Source: Puffinus mauretanicus (lineage: Eukaryota > Chordata > Aves > Procellariiformes > Procellariidae). Taken from it: a stretch of 64,000 nucleotides of DNA. Under the pieces are notes generated by a model. It was not told the origin of the DNA. It saw nothing but the letters and a program-made list of their open reading frames with translations, and made no database searches. The stretch covers positions 3,968,001-4,032,000 of the forward strand of contig JAJKFH010000115.1 in assembly GCA_023333565.1 (NCBI GenBank). Reading direction: 5' to 3'. Positions 56,801 to 64,000 of the stretch are shown piece after piece. Position 1 is the first letter of the stretch. The number at the start of each line of letters is the position of its first letter. Position numbers and translations under genes: made by a program.

Positions 56801-57468
56801 GCCCGGGCTTGGTGTGCTGTGCCAGCCCGGCGCGGCGGGAGGCCAGCCTCGAGGGAGGGAGCAGGACGGGGTCCCCCCCTTCCTGGTGTGGGTGCAAAGC
56901 TTCCTCACCCAGGGCGTGAACAGGGAAGAGGTGGCTAAACCCTAAAAAGACCGGCTTCTTGCACAGAGGGGTGGGTGTTGCCGATGCATCTGAGCCAGGG
57001 AATGTGGCTGCACAGGTAGTCCAGGCTCAGGTGAGGGCTCAAACCCTCAGCTAATGCGGTGGTAAAGGTGCAGCTACCCAACTCACATCTACTTTGTCAC
57101 AAGAGATAAAAGGCTTTGCTTTAGAAACGTGGAATGAAACTTACAGACATTTCTGATCCCCTACTTCCGTTTTTTTAATTAGGATTGACATTTCAGCATA
57201 TCTAATGTAGATAACCAATAGCCTCAGCCAATTCCAACCCACCCCACAGTTTATTTTGTACTGGAAACAATTCACCATAATCTGGTTTTACTGATCTGAA
57301 TCATAGTTAGGAAACACATGTACGGACTGCAGGGGGGGAAGCAATTGCTAAAAAGTTGCCTTTTTGATGTCCTGCATCTAGGCAAAACACTTCCTAGCAT
57401 CTTGTGTAACTAATGGAGAAAACATGTCCCTTAATCTGCTTCTCCTCTTTACCTTCCCAGTTTGTTAA
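53780..57468 (+). CDS. TFF2: TFF2-type trefoil factor (two P domains)
   Basis: This is a secreted mucin-associated peptide that protects and repairs mucosal epithelium. Four exons (53780-53861, 54848-54994, 56581-56727, 57461-57468) join in phases 1-1-1 to 127 residues (human TFF2 129). Residues 1-23 form a signal peptide. P domain 1 spans about 30-70 and P domain 2 about 81-119. Each has six cysteines in trefoil spacing and the VPWCF end. Two extra cysteines, C30 in CQC and the final residue C127, match the TFF2-specific bond that joins the two ends. The signal peptide ([15 protein letters not shown]) and domain 1 ([13 protein letters not shown]) look more like mammalian TFF1 than TFF2. It is tail-to-tail with an unassigned minus-strand gene. 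Confidence 0.95.
54848..54994 (+). CDS. TFF2: TFF2-type gene exon 2 (P domain 1)
   Basis: The acceptor is GAACAG. The exon encodes [20 protein letters not shown], then [20 protein letters not shown]. The exon is 147 bases, exactly the size of exon 3, so the two P-domain exons are duplicates in layout. A sequon (N-N-S) sits at N60. Confidence 0.96.
56581..56727 (+). CDS. TFF2: TFF2-type gene exon 3 (P domain 2)
   Basis: The acceptor is TTATGCAG. The exon encodes [20 protein letters not shown], then [20 protein letters not shown] and YHRMEE. All six trefoil cysteines are present. The donor is GTAATG. Confidence 0.96.
57461..57468 (+). CDS. TFF2: TFF2-type gene exon 4 (terminal Cys and stop)
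   Basis: A strong pyrimidine-tract acceptor (57441-57460) joins to give Val-Cys-stop. The terminal Cys matches the E-D-C-H-Y end of human TFF2, where it bonds with the first Cys of the mature protein. That match is why this acceptor is preferred over the weaker one at 57182. Confidence 0.85.
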
Positions 57469-57628
57469 AGGAGAAACTTCCATCAAGAACCTTGCGATCT
57501 TTGGCCCTACTCCGATGGGAAACAACAGCCGGAGGTCCCAACTTAGACTTTATAGTCTGCAAAGCTATGATTTCTAGGTCATTTTTACCTTGGATTGACT
57601 CCTTTCTGATGAAAAGTTACTTGCAGCT

Positions 57629-57634
57629 TTTATT
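57629..57634 (-). terminator. Candidate polyA signal of the minus-strand gene
   Basis: On the minus strand this reads AATAAA, about 760 bases after the proposed stop of the unassigned gene. It lies 37 bases to the left of the TFF2 signal, so the two transcripts would overlap at their 3' ends. Confidence 0.4.
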
Positions 57635-57670
57635 CTTTCAGTAGGCTAGTCCTGTGCAGGTTTTCATTGT

Positions 57671-57676
57671 AATAAA
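57671..57676 (+). terminator. TFF2-type gene polyadenylation signal (AATAAA)
   Basis: AATAAA lies 203 bases after the stop and is followed by a T/GT-rich stretch. This gives a short 3' untranslated region. Confidence 0.8.
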
Positions 57677-58392
57677 AGAACTAAGACACAATTTGTGAGT
57701 TCTCTGCTGTCTTCATTTGAAAGCTGTGTATTTCTGTTTCCCAGGAAATTCGGCATCTTAGCAACCTGCTGATGACAGAGTTGTCACTAACACTTCCGAA
57801 AGGAACATGGCTCTCAGCTTTTTGTGTTAGTTACACTTCACACTTGCAAGTGACGGCTTGCATTTCTTAGCTGATAGGTGGCTTCACACAGGCCACGCGC
57901 CCTTCTGAATACTGAAAATATTCAGTGTTTCCCTTTATATAGCTACAGCGGTGGGTTTGGGCTTTTTTTTTTTCCCCTCGAGACATAGGGAAGGGTACCT
58001 TCGTGAGCTGGCCACCGAGCTGGTCTGACTCAGACACCTCCTGCTCTCTGCACCACCGTGTCTCTGGTGCTGCCAATCCCTCGCTGCCGCTACCAGCGGG
58101 GCACGGAGTAGCTCAGGAAGGCAGGTGCCCACTGGTACCCTACCTAACCCAGCACGCGCCCCGGCTGCTGACGCAACACGCAGCTGAACCACCGGGCGCT
58201 CTCGCTCTTAACCAGCGTCCCCTCAGCCGGGTCCCGGGGGTCGTGCTCAGGAAAAGCCTCTGCAACGCTAAGAGCAAGAAACAGGTCCCCCTGGCCCTGA
58301 CCTACGCCTGAAATATTGCCTGCTGTGTCTCGCCAGAGACAGGAGAAGCTCCTGCTCCCCAGGCGAGTGTGACTGCTTTCTCCTGGGTGTCT

Positions 58393-58557
58393 TTAATGCT
58401 CGGCACTGCAGCTCGAATGCTTCCCTGTTTCAGCTGAGTGAGAGCGCAGTAAAGAGCCCCTAAGAGCACCGCTGGGAACAAAATGGGCAATGCGAGACGG
58501 AAGGGCAGCAAGCCGTGCTCGGGGCTTAGCAGGAAAGAAGAGTTGTGCAGGGTTGTG
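58393..58557 (-). CDS. Unassigned gene, exon C (terminal)
   Basis: A strong acceptor (TTTCTTTCTCCTTGCAG) opens a phase 0 frame of 54 codons to TAA. It begins HNPAQLFFPAKPRARLAALP. A second frame across the same bases stays open longer (LPFRLALPILFPAVLLGALY), but it would need a different phase from exon B. Confidence 0.5.
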   Translation of the reverse strand, partial: HNPAQLFFPAKPRARLAALPSRIAHFVPSGALRGSLLRSHSAETGKHSSCSAEH

Positions 58558-60916
58558 CTGCAAGGAGAAAGAAAATGGTGGAGACACATGCCTCCTTAGA
58601 GATTTCTTCAAGGACACTTTTGTTATAAGTAAGTTTATCCAAGCGGGTAAAATAAGTCATTCATAAAACTGCATTATCTCGCACTTACAATAGGCTCAAT
58701 AATATGATTTGAATATGGTAGGATATTGGTTGTAATATGAGCAATAAGCTGACAGGTCCACTGAAGGTCTTTGAAGGTCTTTGCTAAGGAAGGTTTGGCA
58801 CTGTGGCCCGGTGAATTTGGAAGGCCCAAGCACAATGTGCTCACCATAACACTAAACTGCAAAATCCGATGCAACAATTAGGTGCATTTGCCAGGTAATG
58901 GGGCTTTCATAGGAGTCTCGTTGGGAGCAAGAACGAAAACGCAGCCACACTGAAAAGGTAACCCTAATTAGTGCTGCGGGAAATCATCTGCAGGGAGTGA
59001 AATGAGGCTGCCAGAGTCAGCGCTCTTCCAGGGCAGAGCTCTGGCTGAGCCACGCAGACTCGCCAAAAGGCTTTTCCTTCTGCAGAGGCACGTGCCGACG
59101 TGCGCAACACAGAGTGTAAGGGGGCATGCGGGTATTTCAGAGGGACAGGCTCAGATGGGTGACTGCTTACGACTCTTGTCTCACCCTCCCAGATCCCTCC
59201 GTGGGGCTGGGCCAGTGAGGCAGGCGCAGGTCAGCGGTCCTGCTGAGCTTCCCCCGCCACAGCGTACCGGGGCTGTATTTGGCTTTGCAAGAAAAATTAT
59301 GAACAGAAATGTTTTAGTAAGGAGGGTGGTGGGTACCGTGGTGTCCTCTGCTGCAAAACCTGATTGGGAAACTCAGCCTGGCAAGGCACAGCAGCTGAAA
59401 CTCCTGGGAACTGCTTGAGCCCCTCTCAAGCAGTTGAAATGGTCTGCATGTTGGTGTGGAGAGAAACAGCTGTGATGGTGCAGGAAAGCCACGCTGACAG
59501 CAATCTAACCCCAAAGGGACGAAGCATGAAGGGCTGAATTTGCTCACTTGTTATCCCTGGGCATGGTGTCCCCTGCAAAAACCATTAACTGCTCTGTGCT
59601 GACCAGCAGACTGTTCCCAACAGCATGCTAAGCCAAGGCACTGGGTCATGCAGTTGCTCTGGACATTTGAGGTTATAAATCAGACTTAGTTGCTCATAGC
59701 ACAAAGAATTATGACCTAAGAATCTGTCATCATCAGTAAGTCCTAAGGGACAATGGCTATTCTGGGAATTTACATTACGTAAATGTTTGCGGTCTCTCTA
59801 TGTAGACTGTTATCCACACCCACCCAAATGCACTTGAAAAAACTGCCTAGAATTCTTAAAATTAACATTTTTGGTGAGAAAACAAGCTGGCAAAAACAGA
59901 ATAAAAGCTACAGCCGCTGAAGATTTGAAGATGGCAGGCAGAGCCAAGGTAAAGCAAAGTGAGATCCCAAAACAGGAATGCACACCGAAGAGGAGTGTGC
60001 AGGACCTGCAGAGATGTGGCTACAGAAGGAGGGACCTTCCTCTCCTCACCTTCAGGGTCACACTGCGGGTCCCCACACCTGAGTCAGTCACCATGGGCCC
60101 CGTTCACAGCCCTCAGAGAGGAAAAGACACCTCTGGGCTGGAAATCATCTGGCTAGTTCAGATGTCCCCCATAGGGTGAATTGAACCGCCCAGAATGGCC
60201 TCCGCGCAGTTCGTTCATTTATTTTGCGTCAATAGTTCGACAAGTTTCACTAGCTAACGCAATTGAAATAGCTTCACATTATTGGATTGGGTAAAGTCTG
60301 TCCTTTTCTGTCCCTTCTTCATCTGTTTTTTTTTTGTCCTTTTTGCTTGTATGTAGCTCTATCCAGCACTAGGAAGAGAAATTAAAACAGAAACTTTAAA
60401 ACTGTTTTTAGTGTTTCAGGCTGGTTACTTTACCCAATTAATCTGTATAATGGAAAGAAATCCAAGTGCGCCCACAAAGCCTTGAGACTGATGGGTAGCC
60501 ACACTGGGTCATTTCAGATGTTCATCTTAGCCCTCTGTCCGTCAGTGATCAAAAGCGTCGTCTAGGGAGCGGTGCGGGATAAGCGTACAACGAGGCTTCT
60601 CTTCTAACAAAATGCAGGACTGTCACAAATGTGAATCAGCTTTAACAAGCAAATATGAGAAGCCCAAATGAAGACCTACCCTTTGTATCTCTGCTTGCAC
60701 ATCCACATCGCTGTACAGCGAGTGCTGAACAAGTAAACAAAGTTCTGAGTATTCTTCGGGGGGAAAAAAGGAGGTCAGCCACATGATTTTCGTCAGCAAA
60801 GGTGCTGCCATAACAGGAATCAATTCTCCGTGACACAAAGCATTTGTGCTCATGAGGCTATTACGCAGATAGTGAATGACGTTTAAAATCACAAACGCCT
60901 GGTAGTCCTTAACTGT
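58393..60916 (-). CDS. Unassigned gene, C-terminal exons (3 seen)
   Basis: I do not recognise this gene. Three minus-strand exons have clean splice borders and join in phase 0: 60916-60680 (79 codons), 58856-58689 (56 codons) and 58557-58393 (54 codons and stop). The first two are rich in Leu, Ile, Val and aromatic residues in a helical-looking pattern without signal peptide, zinc or catalytic motifs. An alpha-helical repeat (ARM/HEAT-like) protein is possible. The third is Arg/Ser/Ala-rich. Further exons should lie at higher coordinates. In mammals the next genes here are TFF3 and ABCG1; none of these exons resembles ABCG1 or a trefoil protein. Whether other small exons lie between those listed cannot be decided by eye. 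Confidence 0.6.
58689..58856 (-). CDS. Unassigned gene, exon B
   Basis: The acceptor ATTTTGCAG is followed by 168 bases and a perfect GTAAGT donor. Segments read MVSTLCLGLPNSPGHSAKPS and DLQWTCQLIAHITTNILPYS. Entry and exit are both phase 0, matching exons A and C. Confidence 0.65.
60680..60916 (-). CDS. Unassigned gene, exon A
   Basis: The acceptor GATTGCAG is followed by 237 bases with no stop, ending CAAAGG/GTAGGT. Segments read DYQAFVILNVIHYLRNSL, ELIPVMAAPLLTKIMWLTSF and EYSELCLLVQHSLYSDVDVQ. The open frame fills the exon exactly, and the amphipathic pattern is protein-like. Confidence 0.65.
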
Positions 60917-63900
60917 CTGCAATCATGACAGCTGTGTGCAACCAATGCTTCAACTTCTAATAAAGGCTGAATAGAAAATGCTTGACATTGCAGATTGATT
61001 GCCTGTGTGGTTCTTCAGTGAGTCAGGATATTCTACTGTTTTTTAAAGCGACTGTAGCCAAGGAAAAGGTCTCAGGAATCATTCATTTTGAAGGAACGCA
61101 GGAAAGCTGTATTTGGCTGACACGGAGAATTAACAGGGGAGAAAATTAGGACAGACAAGGAGCTCAGAGCAGGTGGGTGCTAGCAACAAAGAATAAACCT
61201 GTAGTAATGTGAAAAAGGGATACAACTGAAAACACCTCCAAAAATGTGTATTTTAATGTGCCCACTTACTTCAGATCCCATTCCCAAACGTCTCTGGAAA
61301 GGGTATGCTTCCTGCTACAGCTGGTATCACACACCTCCTCTGGCAAAGCTCCCGTTCAAAAGGAAGGCTTCAGACAAGGTGCTAAAACCAAAGCAAAAAA
61401 GAATACAGAAACTGAAATCTTCCTCTGCTGAGAGCAGCTAAATCGCATGGTTCTGCCACAAGTCTCTAATGAGCTACTGATTTTACTAAAGCTTGAAAAC
61501 TCAACCATATTGCCATTAAACAGCTTGGAAAGCAGAAGGTAAAGCACAAGAACCAAATCTGATTCCCTGTGTTAAAACCAGGCAGGATGATGATCTCAAG
61601 ACCCAGATTCAGTTTCCAGGAGGTTGCCCTCACTCCCAGGTTGAGTCCAAAAAGGGGGACTCACTGCTCTGAGGTGCGGGTTGCAAAACCTTTCCTATGA
61701 GCAAAGTTCAGGTGAGAGTTTCAGAAGCTCTCAGGTGAGTTTCCCAAGCAGCTCTCTGCCAGAAACAAAAGTCCTCTTTGGGCAGAACAGTCCATTATTA
61801 CTCTGTAGACTTCTTTTTCCCCATCTGAACCTTCTTCTAAAGCATTTGAAAGCTGCCAATGTCCATATACAAACCAGTTAGCTGCCTGACTACCCAAGAC
61901 GGCATGCACAGTCCCTGTCCCAGTACACTCCACCAGGTACACAACGGGAGGATGAGACTACAAATGTCTCCTCAGTACTGGAGGACAATGGCCAAACAGA
62001 TAGACTTTGCTTTAAAATATGTGTGCTGCATAATACAGCCAAGTAATACATTCAAGTGCTAGAATTAACTAGTAGCACTTACAGATGCTATCGAAGAGGA
62101 TGCTGTTTTGTTGAAGTGTTTGCAGTAGCATTTGGTGCTACTCCCCCTGCTAGTGAGTGATAAAATTTCTCTGTGCCTACCAGAGGCGAGCAGGGTAAGA
62201 AAACAAAGTACTTTTCTGCTGGAGATTAGCGTATCTATTCATCTAGCTATAATAACTTCTCATGCTTTGTGAGCACCCTTTGTATATCCATCGTGGTAGC
62301 CAGAAATTCCCCTCAGAGAAGCCACTAGACAAAGACAGGCTCTTTCAGGGTCTTGCTCCCACGCGTTTCCGAGTTAGGTCTCCCAGGCTTCCTTCAATAT
62401 GCGCTTCTGTCTCTGAGCATAACAAAAGGTTGTCTTGGAAAACAGAGGTTTTAAATGATTTAATACTGAAATACCACAATTGAAATGAAACTCTGGAAGT
62501 CTTGAATCAAAACATTTCACTGCAGCTGAGCCAAACACCTTCACTGCGGAACTTGTTGCAGAAACTCTAGGAAATTCCCAGGGTTCAAAGCCCATGAAAG
62601 TTAGTGGGGCTGAATAAACACAGGAGCGGACTGGTGGTTGTTTGAAAGCAGGTATCATCAGCTTGATGATTTTGGTCTGTGGTGTTTCCAGGAACCTTCA
62701 TGAAAGGTAAATTTGGCAAGTAAAACCCAGCCAGGACACATGCTCCTTCCTGCCACAGAGTGGGAATCCCCCTGCTAGTTACCCTTTTTCAGACTTGGCA
62801 TTACGCCCCACCCGAGGGATGCTTCACCAAGACTTAGGATACGGCTTTCAACAAACCGTAGGAAGGAGCAAAATCAAAAGCTTTACTGTAGCTTCTATTT
62901 CTTCTCTAACTACTTTTGTCCTGATTCTTACAGAGGAGAAAGACAAGAAGCACCTGTAATAAAGCCACGAAATCTACTTCATATTTGGCTCTACAGATGC
63001 CGGTGGGGATGAGCAAGGAGGTCCTAGGAACAGGTGGAGCTTTATTCAACCTGCCCAGCAGAGCAGATGAACTGGCAGTGGGACACGAGAATGACTGTGT
63101 GCTAGAAAGAAGTGGGGGGAAAGAGCGCATCTCGGAGGGGTGTTTTTGCAGTCAGAGGCTGACAATGGATCAGCTTCATGTTTTGGTAATATTTTTCATC
63201 TGTGTGGACTTTCTTCTCAGCCTTCCTGTGTGTGTGTGGGCACAGGCACAAAACTGAAATGTAGCTATCCAGCAATGCCATTGCACAAAGTTAACACTGC
63301 ATAAAAAAGTTCACAGATCTTGAAAAAATCTTCAAGGCACAGAAAAAAAGAAAAGAAACCAAATGAGGCTATGAAATTTAAAGTAAAGTAAAAAAAGAAA
63401 TTGATGCAATTAGTGCCAGTTTGACTAATCCAGCCCTTGACAGCTTTTCTGCCCTAAGCAGAGCTTGCAACATACACTTGCCCGCCAAGCCCTTTATTAA
63501 GGCTCTCCCAAGATAAGATGTCAGTGCGAGCAACTGACAGCATGACGGCTGCTAATTGCTCATCTGGGCACTGCACATCCTGGTATCCTCCCATGCTGAA
63601 AGAGGCGATCATTCTTATCGCAGCAGCTTCCCTGGCTTCCAATGCCTTTCAACCTGCATTACAAAGCAGGTTTTAAATGGTTAGCTATTAGAAAACACAA
63701 CATAAAGTGTCTTTTATTTTCAAACACTCTTTACTTTATGAATCCATTTGGAGTACACAGTGGATGGTAATTGCATGTGAGGTATATTAATTTTTGCAGC
63801 GTTGCTAATGAGAAGTTTGTGGTTGTCTTGTTTCATAGCATTAACTGTAATGTAAAACACTTACAGTAATTTACGTTGCCACTCAGGCTACGAAGGAATC

Positions 63901-64000
63901 CTGCTCCTCCTCTTCCCTTCCTGCTCTATGGACAGTTGGCCTGGGGAGGCATCTAGTTTTTGGGACCATAACTCCTTCAATCTAGTATTATTTGCAGGTC
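60917..64000. other. Right flank, probable introns of the unassigned gene
   Basis: No exon can be called with confidence here. Weak minus-strand candidates are 62146-62083, with a perfect GTAAGT donor, and 61.26-61.35 kb, ending at a GTAAGT donor. No trefoil gene or ABCG1 exon was recognised on either strand. Confidence 0.4.

Noticed and set aside
57183..57206. Alternative last exon for the TFF2-type gene after TTTTTTTAATTAG
   Set aside because: It would add a tail without the terminal cysteine. The exon at 57461 gives Val-Cys-stop with a stronger acceptor, matching TFF2.
62087..62160. Plus-strand CYRRGCCF resembling the middle of a trefoil domain
   Set aside because: The rest of the domain (CGxPG before, VPWCF after) is absent and stops lie close upstream. 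The minus strand offers a better exon candidate here.
63166..63257. Hydrophobic signal-peptide-like frame (MDQLHVLVIFFICVDFLLSL)
   Set aside because: There is no TATA box, the stop follows within 10 codons, the only donor is within a GT repeat, and no partner exon was seen.
63454..63642. Protein-like minus-strand frame (ASFSMGGYQDVQ)
   Set aside because: The nearest good acceptor places a stop in this frame and the donor is poor. It is not supported as an exon.

Overview
The window reads as avian nuclear DNA. Genes are split into short exons with GT-AG introns. Several CR1 LINE 3' ends carry the typical ATTCTATGATTCTATGAT tail. The gene content matches the vertebrate UBASH3A - TMPRSS3 - trefoil factor neighbourhood (human 21q22.3). 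The species cannot be told from sequence alone. Exon boundaries were read by eye from splice signals, reading phase and family knowledge.

Layout: (1) 1-5118, minus strand: first two coding exons of UBASH3A, whose remaining exons lie beyond the left edge. (2) 5119-7206: a 2.1 kb divergent intergenic segment. (3) 7207-24685, plus strand: complete TMPRSS3, 13 coding exons joining in phase to about 479 codons: short cytoplasmic tail, membrane anchor, LDLRa, SRCR and trypsin-like protease domains with an intact catalytic triad. A CR1 copy sits just before its second exon. (4) 24686-34605: intergenic, no gene seen. (5) 34606-36706, plus strand: a trefoil factor relic in the position of mammalian TFF1. 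Its TATA box and signal-peptide exon are intact, but the trefoil exon has an in-frame stop and has lost Cys2 and Cys4. CR1 copies follow. (6) 37843-53719: long intergenic stretch with an old antisense CR1-like LINE at about 45.7-47.3 kb. (7) 53720-57676, plus strand: intact two-domain TFF2-type gene, 4 exons, 127 residues, 14 cysteines, TATA box and polyA signal. (8) 57629-60916, minus strand: three well-formed exons of a gene I do not recognise, converging on TFF2 with 3' ends that probably overlap. The right end, to 64000, probably holds its introns and upstream exons.

Functionally the window joins a T-cell/haematopoietic signalling regulator (UBASH3A), an epithelial membrane-bound serine protease (TMPRSS3, known for its role in hearing) and secreted mucosal repair peptides (TFF). 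These are neighbours by ancestry, not members of one pathway. The most unusual items are the decayed TFF1-position gene and the unassigned minus-strand gene where mammals have TFF3/ABCG1.
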